Source: Duganella sp. BJB476
GTDB taxonomy: Bacteria; Pseudomonadota; Gammaproteobacteria; Burkholderiales; Burkholderiaceae_D
NCBI RefSeq assembly: GCF_003416895.1
Contig: NZ_QVIO01000002.1
Coordinates: 620,001 to 684,000 of the forward strand
Direction of reading: 5' to 3'
Length of the DNA: 64,000 bases
The notes beneath the pieces are model-generated. The model saw nothing but the letters and a program-made list of their open reading frames with translations, was not told where the DNA came from and did not search any database. The position numbers and the translations under genes were made by a program. Shown here piece after piece: positions 36,749 through 46,021 of this stretch (position 1 is its first letter; each line of letters opens with the position of its first letter).

Positions 36749-37279
36749 ATGAAGCGACTGATAATTTCCCTGGCCATGCTGGCCGCCGTGCAGGCCTCGG
36801 CCCAGAACATCAAGCCCGGCTTGTGGGAGCTGACCAACAAGGTCAAGACCGGCAACGCCCAGACCGACCAGGCCATGAACGCGCTGTTCAAGCAGTTGGC
36901 CAATATGCCGCCCGAGCAGCGCGCACAGATGGAGGCCCTGATGAAACAGAACGGCGCCTCCTTGCCCCAAGCCGGCGGCGACGGCGCCATCATCATCAAG
37001 GCCTGCGTCACGCCCGAGATGGCGGCGAAAAAGGAAATGCCGGTGAATCAGCAGGGCAAGTGCAGCTCGAAGAGCGATCCGGTGGCGGGCGGCATGAATA
37101 TTTCGTTCAGCTGCACCGACCCGGTCTCCAGCGGCACCGGCGCGCTGCGCTTCAACGGCGACAGCAACTATGTCATGAACATGAACGTCACCAGCGAGGC
37201 CGGCGGCAAGCCGCAGAACGTGCAGGTGGAATCGACCGGACGCTGGCTGGGCGCCACCTGTCCGGCCCGATCCAATTGA
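36749..37279 (+). CDS. DUF3617 domain secreted protein
   Basis: A 176-residue protein with a signal peptide (residues 1-19, cleavage after ASA). The mature part is of the DUF3617 type: IKPGLWELTNKVKTG at the start, KACVTPEMAAKKEM in the middle and SCTDPVSSGTGALRF, then a closing STGRWLGATC with paired Cys. ATG 36749 follows AGGAG. Its stop abuts the stop of the convergent aminotransferase gene with no gap. The family function is unknown (periplasmic). Confidence 0.85.
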   Translation: MKRLIISLAMLAAVQASAQNIKPGLWELTNKVKTGNAQTDQAMNALFKQLANMPPEQRAQMEALMKQNGASLPQAGGDGAIIIKACVTPEMAAKKEMPVNQQGKCSSKSDPVAGGMNISFSCTDPVSSGTGALRFNGDSNYVMNMNVTSEAGGKPQNVQVESTGRWLGATCPARSN

Positions 37280-38116
37280 TTACTCGCTGTCGGAGAACGC
37301 CATGTAGCGCTGGAAGGCCAGCGTGGCGATCGGCCCCACCGGCAGGCTGCGCGCCTCATAGCGGATGCACGGCGTGACCTTGCCGTAGTTGCCGGTGTTG
37401 AAGATCTCGATGGCCGTCTCCAGCTCTTCGGGACGCACCGAACGTTCCTCGACCGCGATGCCCTCTTTCGCCAGCAAGGCGATCACGCGCGCGCGGGTGA
37501 TGCCGGACAAGAAGGTGCCGTTGGCCACCGGCGTCACCACCTTGCCTTCGGGCGTGACCAGGAACAGATTGGCCGATGCGAACTCGGCCACGTTGCCGGC
37601 GTTGTCGCACACCACCGCATTGTCGAAGCCGCGCTGCTGCGCTTCGCGGATCGCCTTGCTGGTATTGGCGTACAGCGCCGATGCCTTGGCGTCGGTCGGC
37701 GCCATCGATGGATCGGGACGGCGCAGCGCCGTCAGGCAGGCCGAGAAGCCGGTGAACGGCGGCATCGGCGCATCGAACAGTGTCAGCGCGAAAGCGCTCT
37801 TGTCCGGCAGCGGCACCAGCAGGCCGTCGGTGCCGAACACCAGCGGACGCACGTACAGCTCGGCATCGGCCGGGAACTTGGCCACGCCTTCGCGCACCAG
37901 CTTTTCCATCTCGTCGACGCTCAAGGGGCAGACCAGGCCGACCCGCTCCGACGAGGTGATCACGCGTTGCAGGTGCAGGCGCAGGTCCGGCATGTGGCCG
38001 CGTATCGAGCGCGCGCCGTCGAACACGGACGAGCCCAGCCATACGCTGTGATCCATCGCGCCAAACAAAGGGGTATTGCCTTCAGACCAGCTGCCGTTGA
38101 AGTAAGTCAGATACAT
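37280..38116 (-). CDS. Class IV aminotransferase (branched-chain/D-amino acid type)
   Basis: A 278-residue PLP-dependent fold-type IV aminotransferase. The PLP Lys is probably in TDAKASALYANTSKA. The phosphate-binding stretch FLSGITRARVIALL and Glu in VAEFASANLFLV are as in IlvE/DAAT relatives. It is shorter than classical IlvE (about 305 residues) and starts MYLTYFNGSW rather than the IlvE opening. It could use branched-chain amino acids or another 2-oxo acid pair. The start at 38116 is supported by the family N-terminus. Confidence 0.85.
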   Translation of the reverse strand: MYLTYFNGSWSEGNTPLFGAMDHSVWLGSSVFDGARSIRGHMPDLRLHLQRVITSSERVGLVCPLSVDEMEKLVREGVAKFPADAELYVRPLVFGTDGLLVPLPDKSAFALTLFDAPMPPFTGFSACLTALRRPDPSMAPTDAKASALYANTSKAIREAQQRGFDNAVVCDNAGNVAEFASANLFLVTPEGKVVTPVANGTFLSGITRARVIALLAKEGIAVEERSVRPEELETAIEIFNTGNYGKVTPCIRYEARSLPVGPIATLAFQRYMAFSDSE

Positions 38117-38158
38117 GCTTGTTCCTGGTGATCAGTAAAACAAGCAATTTATCATGGA

Positions 38159-39238
38159 TCAGAAAGAGTGACGCAGGCCGATGGTGACGGCGCGGTCGCT
38201 GTGGCCCGGTGCGCTGGCGTTGCCGACCGTGTAGCCGGCGCCGTTGCGGTTCTGGATGCGCGCGAACGAAGCATAGAAGTCGGTGCGCCGCGACAGCGCA
38301 TAACTGGCGCCGACGGCGAACTGGTTGGCGTCGCGATTGGCGCCGCTGCGGTCGTCCTTGTGGATCCAGGATGCCAGCCAGGTGGTGGCGCCCATCGGCA
38401 CGGCGATGCCGACCAGCACATCGCGGCTGTTGTTGGACGGCGAGCTCTGCGCCACCGCGCCGTAAGGGTTGGACATGTCCCACGGCGAACTGCCGTCGCC
38501 ACGGCTGTGGCCGTACGCGGCATAGCCGACGAAACGGCCGAAGTCGATATTGGCCGCCACCAGCGTATTGCTGGCCGACTGGTCGACCGCCGGCATGGTG
38601 CCGTTGGCGTCCAGCAGGTTGTCCTTGCGCTGGTGGCTGATGCGCAGCGTGGCGGCGCCGTTGGCATAGCCGATGGTGGCGCCGTAAGCGCGGTTGACCC
38701 TGCTGTTGTAGGGCGACTCGCCGAAGCTGTAGATGGCGGCGCCGGTCCAGCCGCCCCGGCTGCGCGGCGACTGGTACTTGATCGTGTTGTCGTAGCGCTG
38801 GACGGTATAGCCGACCAGGTTGGCCGCGCTGCCCGCCATGCCGCCGTGGAAGGGATCGGCGACGTCGGTCAGCGTTTCGTAGACCAGGTTGTACTGCCGG
38901 CCCAGCGTGACCATGCCCAGCGGCCCGTCCAGCCCGACATAGGCCTGGCGGCCGAACAGCCTGCCGTTCTGGTCGGAGGCGCCGCTATCGTTGAGGATGC
39001 CCGCCTCCAGCGTGTAGACCGCCGCCGTGCCGCCGCCCAGGTCCTCGCGTCCGCGCAGGCCCAGCCGCGAGCCGGACGCGATGCCGCTGTCGAGCCGGGT
39101 ACGCACGCAATCGCCGGTACAGCCGCGTTCCGCCACCACGCCGGCGTCGAGCAGGCCGTACACCTGCACCGGCGACGCTGTTTGCGCCGCCGCGGACAGG
39201 GGGCCGGTCAAGGCCAGGACGTAGAGGATGGGTTTCAT
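38159..39238 (-). CDS. Burkholderiales-type porin
   Basis: A 359-residue trimeric outer-membrane porin of the Gram-negative porin (Omp_C-like Bordetella/Burkholderia) family. A signal peptide (residues 1-18) precedes the mature VQVYGLLDAGV. It has typical strands such as SRLGLRGREDLGGGTAAVYTLE (in part), GRQAYVGLDGPLGMVTLGRQ, and the C-terminal TIGLRHSF ending in Phe for BAM recognition. ATG 39238 is chosen because the signal peptide starts there and GAGG precedes it; an ATG at 39247 is possible. Confidence 0.92.
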   Translation of the reverse strand: MKPILYVLALTGPLSAAAQTASPVQVYGLLDAGVVAERGCTGDCVRTRLDSGIASGSRLGLRGREDLGGGTAAVYTLEAGILNDSGASDQNGRLFGRQAYVGLDGPLGMVTLGRQYNLVYETLTDVADPFHGGMAGSAANLVGYTVQRYDNTIKYQSPRSRGGWTGAAIYSFGESPYNSRVNRAYGATIGYANGAATLRISHQRKDNLLDANGTMPAVDQSASNTLVAANIDFGRFVGYAAYGHSRGDGSSPWDMSNPYGAVAQSSPSNNSRDVLVGIAVPMGATTWLASWIHKDDRSGANRDANQFAVGASYALSRRTDFYASFARIQNRNGAGYTVGNASAPGHSDRAVTIGLRHSF

Positions 39239-39352
39239 AAACCTCATCGTAGGACGACGGGCGCAACACCTCTGTGCGCAGCACCACGTTTCCGACATAT
39301 TTTGCGGCTACTTGGTTTATAGTGACATTTCACCATGCGAAAGGCGGTCGAT

Positions 39353-40645
39353 ATGCAAGCCCTGTATGACGACAAGCGTTGCTCCCCGAGCGAAGCGCTG
39401 GACCTGCTGCGCGACGGCGACACCATCATCGTCCCCTGCGGCGCCGGCGAACCGCCTTCGCTGCTGCATGCGCTGTCCGACCAGCGCACCCGCTTCCACG
39501 ACGTCAAAGTGGCGCAGATCCTGGCGATGCGCAAATACGGCTACTTCGATTGCGACACCGCCCACCACGTGCGCCACGTCGCGCTGTTCTTCGGCGGCGC
39601 CTCGCGCGCGGCCGGCCAAGCAGGCTGGGCCGATTTCGTTCCCGCGTATTTTTCCGAGCTGCCGGCGCTGATCGAGCGCGAACTGCTGCCGGCCGACGTG
39701 GTGTTCTCGATGGCAGCGCCGATGGACGAGCACGGCAATTTCGCGCTCAGCCTGGGCGCCGACTACACCATGGCCGCCATCCTCAAGGCGCGCGCGATTG
39801 TGCTGGAGGTCAATCCCAACGTGCCCTACGCGCACGGCCAGTGCCACGTCCATATCTCGCAGGTGACGGCGCTGGTGGAGAGCAGCGAACCGGTGATCGA
39901 AGTTGGCCTGCCAAAAATCGGCCCGGTGCAGGAAGCCATCGGCCGTCACGTGGCGGCGATGATCGAGGACGGCTCGACGCTGCAGATCGGCTACGGCGGC
40001 ATCCCCGACGCGGTGGTGATGCAGCTGACAGCCAAGCGCGACCTGGGCATCCACACCGAAATGATCGGCGACGGCATTTTGAAACTGGTCGAGTCCGGCG
40101 CCGTCAACAACAGCCGCAAGAGCTGGCTGCCGGGCCGCATGGTGGCCACTTTCGCGCTCGGCTCGCGCAAGCTGTACGACTTTATGCACCAGAACCCGAT
40201 GCTGGAAATGCACCCGGTCAGCTACACCAACGATCCCTACCTGGCCGGCCAGAACAACCAGCTGGTGGCCATCAACGCCAGCCTGCAGGTCGACCTGCTG
40301 GGCCAGTGCGGCTCCGAGAGCCTGGCCCACCTGCCCTATTCCGGCACCGGCGGCCAGGTCGATTTTGTGCGCGCCGCCAACCGCTCGCGCGGCGGCAAGG
40401 CCTTCATCGTGCTGCCGTCCACCGCCAAGGAAGGAGCGATCTCGCGCATCGTGCCGACGCTGACGCCGGGCACCCACGTCACCACCGGCAAGAACGACGT
40501 CAACTACGTGGTCACCGAATACGGCGTGGCCCAGCTGCGCGGCAAGTCCGCCCACCAGCGGGCCGAGGCGTTGATCGCCATCGCCCATCCCGACTTCCGC
40601 GCCGAACTGCGCCAGCAGGCCCGCAAAATCTTGCTGTGCCATTAG
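39353..40645 (+). CDS. Acetyl-CoA hydrolase/transferase (4-hydroxybutyrate CoA-transferase type)
   Basis: A 430-residue class I CoA-transferase/acetyl-CoA hydrolase. An N-terminal domain (about residues 20-175) and a C-terminal domain carry GYGGIPDAVVMQL, a catalytic Glu candidate in GIHTEMIGDGI, and the late block SGTGGQVDFVRAANRS, GGKAFIVLPSTAKEG and YVVTEYGVAQLRGKS, which is characteristic of the family. ATG 39353 is preferred (AAAGGCGG upstream) over 39335. It diverges from the porin gene. It moves CoA between acyl-CoA and a carboxylate such as acetate; the exact acyl group is unknown. Confidence 0.9.
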   Translation: MQALYDDKRCSPSEALDLLRDGDTIIVPCGAGEPPSLLHALSDQRTRFHDVKVAQILAMRKYGYFDCDTAHHVRHVALFFGGASRAAGQAGWADFVPAYFSELPALIERELLPADVVFSMAAPMDEHGNFALSLGADYTMAAILKARAIVLEVNPNVPYAHGQCHVHISQVTALVESSEPVIEVGLPKIGPVQEAIGRHVAAMIEDGSTLQIGYGGIPDAVVMQLTAKRDLGIHTEMIGDGILKLVESGAVNNSRKSWLPGRMVATFALGSRKLYDFMHQNPMLEMHPVSYTNDPYLAGQNNQLVAINASLQVDLLGQCGSESLAHLPYSGTGGQVDFVRAANRSRGGKAFIVLPSTAKEGAISRIVPTLTPGTHVTTGKNDVNYVVTEYGVAQLRGKSAHQRAEALIAIAHPDFRAELRQQARKILLCH

Positions 40646-40670
40646 TTGAGTTTCCTGGCGGACAGCTAAT

Positions 40671-40684
40671 GTACGCCAGCGTAC
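40671..40684. promoter_or_regulatory. GTACG-N4-CGTAC site 5 before the Gcr gene
   Basis: GTACGCCAGCGTAC, extended to the perfect 18-bp palindrome ATGTACGCCAGCGTACAT (40669-40686). TTGACA follows at 40689-40694. The Gcr ATG is 63 bp downstream. Confidence 0.65.
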
Positions 40685-40747
40685 ATACTTGACAGACTTA
40701 TACGTCTATACTGCGTTTTTGTCCCAACGCGGTCCGCCGCCTTACGC

Positions 40748-42796
40748 ATGCTAGAAATCCTCGAACGCATCGATGCAGACAGCAGCGACATCGGCCTGAT
40801 GGTCGAGCTGTTCAATACCCTGCGTCCCCAACGCGCCAGCGACGGCGCCCGCGCCACCGCCAATGTCCGCACGCTGTGCCAACTATTGAAAGGCAATCCG
40901 GCGCACGCGCTGGCCTTGCGCCAGTACGCGTGCAAGCTGCTGGCCAGCCGCCGCCACGCCAGCCTGTACACCGAGATCGGCGTGCTGTCGAACGACGGCT
41001 TCTTCACCGAGCTCAAGCGCCGCATCGCCTACCGCATCCTGCCGCCCGCATTGGGCGAGGTCTACCTGAGCGACGCGCTCGACCAGGTGGTCTACAAGCG
41101 CACCGACCACATCTGGATTGCCGCCGTGCCGGCCGCCGACTGGCTGGCCCTGATGGACGTGGTCGGCCTGCATGACGCAGCCGATGCCGGCCCCAACCTG
41201 ATGCTGCCCGGCCTGCTCGAATCGATACGCACGCTGTCCTACCGCGTCAGCGCGATCGGCCTGGAACCCAAGCTGACCAATTTCCACACCGAGATCGAAA
41301 CCTACGAGTCGCCCTTCATGGTGCAGAACTACGAGGTCAACGCCTATCTCGACAACTACCAGCGCATGCTGGCCGGCGACGACGTCGCGCTGGAGGACGC
41401 CCGCCACCTGCTGGTGATGCTGGACCAGTGCGACGTCGTGGTCGCCAAGATCCGCAAGAAGGCGCTGAGCCAGGGCACCAGCATCGCCCTGACCTATCTG
41501 CTGGTGACGCTGACGCAAAGCATAGACCGGCTGCGCAAGCTGCTGTTCCTGGTCGACGTCAGCGGCGAGCTGCAAGCGACGCCGCCGGCCGACATCAACC
41601 TGCTGGCCGCCACCCACGCGCCGCACCAGCAGGAAGGCCCGCCCAGCCCGCGCCGCGGCGCCGCCGTCGGCCTGGCGCTGGAGCTGATCGAAGCGCACAA
41701 CAACAAGTACATGGTGCGCGACCTGATGCGCGACAACATCGACCTGTTGGCGCGCAACGTCACCGAGAACGCCAGCCACACCGGCGAGCACTACGTGGCC
41801 GACAGCCGCAAGGAACTGGGCAGCATGTTCGTGTCCTCGGCCGGCGCCGGCCTGGTGATCGGCTTCATGGCGCTGTTCAAGATCCTGATGTCCTACCTGC
41901 GCGCCGCGCCGCTGGTGGAAGCCTTCCTGTTCAGCATGAACTATTCGCTGGGCTTCATGTTCATCCACCTGCTGCACTTCACGGTGGCGACCAAGCAGCC
42001 GGCGATGACGGCCTCGCGCATCGCCGCCGGCCTGCACAGCAAGGACGGCCGCAACATCGACATCGACAGCATGGCCGAACTGTGCAACAAGGTGATCCGC
42101 ACGCAGAACATGGCGGTGCTGGGCAACCTGGCCACCGCCATCCCGACCGCCTGGCTGATCGCCATGGTCTGGCCGCTGCTGACCGGCCACCACCTGGTGT
42201 CGCCGGACAAGGCCATGCACCTGCTGCACGACATCGATCCCATCCACGGGCCGACGCTGGTGTACGCGGCCATCGCCGGCGTCTGCCTGTTCGTGGCCGG
42301 CCTGATCTCGGGCTACTACGACAACAAGGCGCTGTACACCCGCTGGGCGCAGCGCATCGCGCAACTGCGCGGCCTGCGCTGGCTGCTGGGCCAGGAACGC
42401 CTGGACCGCCTCGGCGTGTACATGGAGAACAACCTGGGCGGCCTGATGGGGAATTTCTTCTTCGGTATTTTGCTCGGCGTGATGCCGCTGCTGGGCTTCC
42501 TGCTGGGCATGCCGCTGGACATCCGCCACGTCACCTTCTCGTCCGCCAACTTTGCGACAGCGATGGTGGGACTGGACTACCATGTCAGCTGGCAGCTAGT
42601 GCTGACCTCGGTGGCCGGCTTCCTGGCGATCGGCTCGGTCAACCTGCTGGTCAGCTTCGGGCTGGCGCTGTGGGTGGCGCTGCGTTCGCGCCAGGTGCAT
42701 TTCAAGCACGGCTGGCTGCTGGTGAAGGCGCTGGGCCGCCGCTTCCGCCAGGGGCCGGTGTCCTTCATGTTCGGTTCGAGCCAACCCGGAGAATAA
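40748..42796 (+). CDS. COG4389 'site-specific recombinase Gcr' family membrane protein
   Basis: A 682-residue protein of the family labelled site-specific recombinase Gcr. The N-terminal half (about residues 1-340) is soluble and helical. From about 355 there are several hydrophobic segments (GAGLVIGFMALFKILMSYL, YAAIAGVCLFVAGLISG, FFFGILLGVMPLLGFLLG, a last one near 620). No tyrosine- or serine-recombinase motif was seen, so the recombinase label looks doubtful; it reads as an inner-membrane protein. It is directly followed, with no gap, by the cardiolipin synthase-like gene (TAA then ATG), which suggests an operon linked to membrane lipids. Confidence 0.85.
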   Translation: MLEILERIDADSSDIGLMVELFNTLRPQRASDGARATANVRTLCQLLKGNPAHALALRQYACKLLASRRHASLYTEIGVLSNDGFFTELKRRIAYRILPPALGEVYLSDALDQVVYKRTDHIWIAAVPAADWLALMDVVGLHDAADAGPNLMLPGLLESIRTLSYRVSAIGLEPKLTNFHTEIETYESPFMVQNYEVNAYLDNYQRMLAGDDVALEDARHLLVMLDQCDVVVAKIRKKALSQGTSIALTYLLVTLTQSIDRLRKLLFLVDVSGELQATPPADINLLAATHAPHQQEGPPSPRRGAAVGLALELIEAHNNKYMVRDLMRDNIDLLARNVTENASHTGEHYVADSRKELGSMFVSSAGAGLVIGFMALFKILMSYLRAAPLVEAFLFSMNYSLGFMFIHLLHFTVATKQPAMTASRIAAGLHSKDGRNIDIDSMAELCNKVIRTQNMAVLGNLATAIPTAWLIAMVWPLLTGHHLVSPDKAMHLLHDIDPIHGPTLVYAAIAGVCLFVAGLISGYYDNKALYTRWAQRIAQLRGLRWLLGQERLDRLGVYMENNLGGLMGNFFFGILLGVMPLLGFLLGMPLDIRHVTFSSANFATAMVGLDYHVSWQLVLTSVAGFLAIGSVNLLVSFGLALWVALRSRQVHFKHGWLLVKALGRRFRQGPVSFMFGSSQPGE

Positions 42797-44188
42797 ATGA
42801 ACACCATGCGCATGCGTTGCTGGCTTCCCCTCTGCCTGATGTGCTGGGGTTTGTTGGGAGCATGCGCGTCGCTGCCCAACGTGACGGCGATGAGCGGCCA
42901 GCTGGACCCTGCCGCCGTGCCCAGCGTCAAGGGCGCCAACGGCGACCTCAGCGCCGCGCGCGGCAAGGCCTTGCTGGCCAAGCGCTGGCCGAAAGGCTCG
43001 CTGGACATGCAGGCCCAGGCCGCGCTGGAGGAAGCCGCCACCGGCGTGCCCCTGATCGCCGGTAACAAGTGCACCTTGCTGTTCGATGGCCCGCAGACCA
43101 TGGCCGAGATGCTCAAGGCCATCGACGGCGCGCGCAACAACATCAACCTGGAAACCTATATCTTCGACCAGGACGAGCTGGGACTGAAGTTCGCCGACGC
43201 GCTGATCGACAAGCAGCAGCATGGCGTGACGGTCAACATCCTGTACGACAGCGTCGGCACCCTGGGCGTGCCGGCCGAGTTCTTCAAGCGCATGCGCGAA
43301 GCCGGCATCCACCTGATCGAGTTCAACCCGGTCAACCCGGCCAAGCTGAGCGGCGAAAGCTGGAAGCTCAACAGCCGGGACCACCGCAAGCTGTTGATCG
43401 TCGACGGCAAGATCGCCTTCACCGGCGGCATCAACATCAGCGCGACCTACGCCAGGAGCTCACTGTTCCGCTCGGCTTCCAGGCCGACCGACAAATCGCA
43501 GGTAGGCTGGCGCGACACCCACGTCAAGGTCGAGGGGCCGGCGGTGCAAGCCTTCCAGTGGCTGTTCGTGCGCCAGTGGGCCACGCAGGACAAGGACGAC
43601 CTGACGGAAGCGGACTACTTCCCGCAGCCGGTGATCGCCGGCGACAAGGTGGTGCGCGTGCTGGGCAGCGAGCCGGGCGGCAAGTTCGAGATCTACAAGG
43701 CCTACAACCTGGCGATCCAGGAAGCGAAGAAGAGCATCCACATCACCTCGGCCTATTTCGTGCCGGACCGGCAGACGGTGGAAGCGCTGATGGCGGCCGC
43801 GCGGCGCGGCGTGGACGTCAAGATCGTGCTGCCGGGCGTCTCGGATAGCGGGCTGGTGTTCTACGCCGGCCACGCCTTCTACGACGACCTGCTGGATAGC
43901 GGCGTCAAGATCCACCAGTTGAAGCTGGCGGTACTGCACGCCAAGACCGCCGTCATCGACGGCAACTGGTCGACGGTCGGCTCGACCAACATCGACACCC
44001 GCAGCTTCCTGCACAACAGCGAGCTGAACGTGGTGATCATGGGCGACGCCTTCGGTGGCGAGATGGAGCGCGCCTTCCAGGAAGACCTGCGCGACTCGGT
44101 GCAGATCACGCAGGAGGCCTGGCGCCATCGTCCCTGGGCCGACCGCCTGCGCGAATTCGCCGCCCGCTTCATGAACTACTGGCTCTAA
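42797..44188 (+). CDS. Cardiolipin synthase-like phospholipase D lipoprotein
   Basis: A 463-residue phospholipase D-superfamily protein with a lipoprotein signal (WGLLGACAS). It has two HKD motifs: DHRKLLIVDGKIAFTGGIN and HAKTAVIDGNWSTVGSTN. This is the cardiolipin synthase (ClsB/ClsC-like) arrangement, condensing phosphatidylglycerol or related lipids. The lipobox would place it on the periplasmic face of a membrane, unlike cytoplasmic ClsB. ATG 42797 follows CCGGAG and touches the Gcr stop. It converges on the phosphoesterase gene across an 89-bp hairpin. Confidence 0.88.
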   Translation: MNTMRMRCWLPLCLMCWGLLGACASLPNVTAMSGQLDPAAVPSVKGANGDLSAARGKALLAKRWPKGSLDMQAQAALEEAATGVPLIAGNKCTLLFDGPQTMAEMLKAIDGARNNINLETYIFDQDELGLKFADALIDKQQHGVTVNILYDSVGTLGVPAEFFKRMREAGIHLIEFNPVNPAKLSGESWKLNSRDHRKLLIVDGKIAFTGGINISATYARSSLFRSASRPTDKSQVGWRDTHVKVEGPAVQAFQWLFVRQWATQDKDDLTEADYFPQPVIAGDKVVRVLGSEPGGKFEIYKAYNLAIQEAKKSIHITSAYFVPDRQTVEALMAAARRGVDVKIVLPGVSDSGLVFYAGHAFYDDLLDSGVKIHQLKLAVLHAKTAVIDGNWSTVGSTNIDTRSFLHNSELNVVIMGDAFGGEMERAFQEDLRDSVQITQEAWRHRPWADRLREFAARFMNYWL

Positions 44189-44191
44189 AAT

Positions 44192-44280
44192 CCGGGGTCA
44201 AGTCTGACATTCGGACACGAGCTCAACCGTAGCAACGCGTTACGGTTGAGCTCGTGTCCGAATGTCAGACTTGACCCCGG
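44192..44280. repeat. 89-bp perfect inverted repeat (REP/MITE-like hairpin)
   Basis: Two 40-bp arms (44192-44231 and 44241-44280) are perfect reverse complements around a 9-base loop GCAACGCGT. The ends are CCGGGGTCAAGTCTGAC / GTCAGACTTGACCCCGG. There is no T-tract. It starts 3 bp after the cardiolipin synthase-like stop and ends 4 bp before the opposing stop. GGGGTC...GACCCC ends are like REP elements mobilised by RAYT transposases. Confidence 0.92.
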
Positions 44281-44284
44281 CGGT

Positions 44285-45103
44285 TTAGGCTTCGGCGGTG
44301 AGGGTCCAGGCGCCGCCGCTGCGCTGGAAGCGCTCGGTGTGCGCCAGCTCGAAGGTGGCCGTGCCTTCCACCCAGCTGTAGCGCTGCACCTCCACCTTGT
44401 CGTGCTCGACGCGGATGACGTTGAACGAATTCGATTCGCCCCGCCCGCGCGTCGAGGTGGCGGTGCCGGCCTGCACCATCAAGGCCGCGTAGCCGCTGAT
44501 CTCGTAACGCTGCGCCGTGTTGTGCGCATGGCTCACATGCAGATGCCCGGCCAGCAGCAAATCCACACCGCACTCGGCAAACGCCCGCATCGCCAGCGGC
44601 GCGCGGTTGACCAGGTCGTTGTCGTCGAGCGCCTCCGGCATGTCGAACGGGTGATGGGTGACGATGATGCGCGTCAGGTGCGGATCCACCGCGCTCATGC
44701 GGCGATGGATCTGCTCGATCTGCTCGCGGTTGATGCGGCCGTCCTTGAAGGTCAGCGACCGCGCGGTGTTGATGCCCAGCACGGCGATCTCTTCGTCCAC
44801 ATATTCCGGCGTCAAGTCCAGCGTGACGTAGCGGGTGTACTTGCGCAGCGGCGTCAGGAAGCGGCTGGCGACGTTGTACAAGGGGATGTCGTGATTGCCC
44901 GGCACCACGATCTGCGGTCCCGGCAAGGTATCGAGGAAGGCCCGCGCCGCCTTGAACTCCTCGGTCCGGGCGCGCTGCGTCAGGTCGCCGGACACCACCA
45001 CCACATCAGGCGCCAGGCTGGCGACCAGTTCTTGCAGCGGCCGCAGCAGATTCTGGTCGACGCGGCCAAAATGCAGATCGGATAAATGAACGATGGTGCG
45101 CAT
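44285..45103 (-). CDS. Metallophosphoesterase
   Basis: A 272-residue calcineurin-like phosphoesterase. All five motif blocks are present: SDLHFGRVD, SGDLTQRAR, PGNHDIPLY, VTHHPFDMP and AGHLHVSHAHN. It resembles class III cyclic-nucleotide phosphodiesterases and Icc/CpdA, but the lipid-gene context suggests a phospho-lipid or similar substrate is equally possible. ATG 45103 follows a strong GGGGAGGGG that is inside the end of the diacylglycerol kinase-like gene; one base separates stop and start. Confidence 0.9.
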   Translation of the reverse strand: MRTIVHLSDLHFGRVDQNLLRPLQELVASLAPDVVVVSGDLTQRARTEEFKAARAFLDTLPGPQIVVPGNHDIPLYNVASRFLTPLRKYTRYVTLDLTPEYVDEEIAVLGINTARSLTFKDGRINREQIEQIHRRMSAVDPHLTRIIVTHHPFDMPEALDDNDLVNRAPLAMRAFAECGVDLLLAGHLHVSHAHNTAQRYEISGYAALMVQAGTATSTRGRGESNSFNVIRVEHDKVEVQRYSWVEGTATFELAHTERFQRSGGAWTLTAEA

Positions 45104-45104
45104 G

Positions 45105-46001
45105 CTACCCCTCCCCGGCCGGCACGATGACGCTCAGCGCCGCCGCCCGCGAACGGTAGCATAGCGGTGGCTTCATCAACGACACTTCGCCATCGGTGGC
45201 AACCCGCATATGATGGTGCCGGGTTTCGATAATCAATTCCGGCGCCGACAACACGTCGAAATCGCGTGCCTCGCCCAGCCTGCCGAGCATGGCGTGGAAG
45301 CCATAACGCAGCAGCCCCAGCCGCGACGGCTTTTGCGCCACGTACAGGCACAACTTGCCGCTGTCGAGCCGCTCGCGCGCACCCAGCGTCAGGCCCTGCA
45401 GGTATTCGTTGTTGCCGATGAAGACGAAGGGCGTGCGGCGCAGATGCTCTTCGCCATTGATCTTGAGCCGCACGCTCATGAACGGAAAGCGCCGCAAGGC
45501 CGCGAACAAGGCGCGCCCGAACGCCGGCCACTTGCTGCGTCCCAGGTGGCGCTGCTGTTGCTCACGGTCGCGCACGATGTCGGGATAGATGCCCAGGCCG
45601 GAATTGTTGAGAAAGATACGGCCGTTCACCTCGCCCACGTCCACCTGGCACACCCTGCCCTGCACCACATTGGCCACGGCCGCATCGAGGTCCAGCGGTA
45701 TCTTCAAATCCTTGGCGAAATGGTTCAACGTGCCCAGCGGCAGCACCCCCAGCCGCGTCGAACTGCCGACCAGCACCGACGCCACCGCGTTGATGGTGCC
45801 GTCGCCGCCGCCCGCCACCACCACGGGAGCGCCGTCGGCCAGCGCCCGCTCGGCGCACGCGATCATCTCGGCGCCGCTCTTGGCCAGCGTGATGTCCGGC
45901 TCGACGCCATGGCTGCGGAATTTTTCCGCCAACGCGGCGGTCCAGCCGCCGCAATAGCCCTGCCCTGCGCCGGCGTTGATGATGACGATGATGCTGTCCA
46001 G
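45105..46001 (-). CDS. Diacylglycerol/lipid kinase family protein, probable CTG start
   Basis: About 298 residues of the DAGK catalytic-domain family. The nucleotide-binding GGGDGTINAVAS and the hinge GVLPLGTLNHFAKDL are intact. The N-terminus begins LDSIIVIINAGAGQGY. In this frame there is no ATG, GTG or TTG near the true N-terminus after the PAP2 stop at 46022. A CTG at 45999-46001 has CGGGAG six bases before it and is the probable start. It lies between the PAP2 and phosphoesterase genes in one operon. It likely phosphorylates diacylglycerol or undecaprenol-type lipids. Confidence 0.85.
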   Translation of the reverse strand: MDSIIVIINAGAGQGYCGGWTAALAEKFRSHGVEPDITLAKSGAEMIACAERALADGAPVVVAGGGDGTINAVASVLVGSSTRLGVLPLGTLNHFAKDLKIPLDLDAAVANVVQGRVCQVDVGEVNGRIFLNNSGLGIYPDIVRDREQQQRHLGRSKWPAFGRALFAALRRFPFMSVRLKINGEEHLRRTPFVFIGNNEYLQGLTLGARERLDSGKLCLYVAQKPSRLGLLRYGFHAMLGRLGEARDFDVLSAPELIIETRHHHMRVATDGEVSLMKPPLCYRSRAAALSVIVPAGEG

Positions 46002-46021
46002 CGCGTTCTCCCGGAAATAGT

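Noticed and set aside
40689..40712. TTGACA ... TATACT promoter before the Gcr gene
   Set aside because: The spacing is only 12 bp, too short for a sigma-70 promoter.
44192..44280. CRISPR repeat or terminator at the 89-bp hairpin
   Set aside because: Only one unit with no spacers, so not CRISPR; no T-tract, so not a normal intrinsic terminator.
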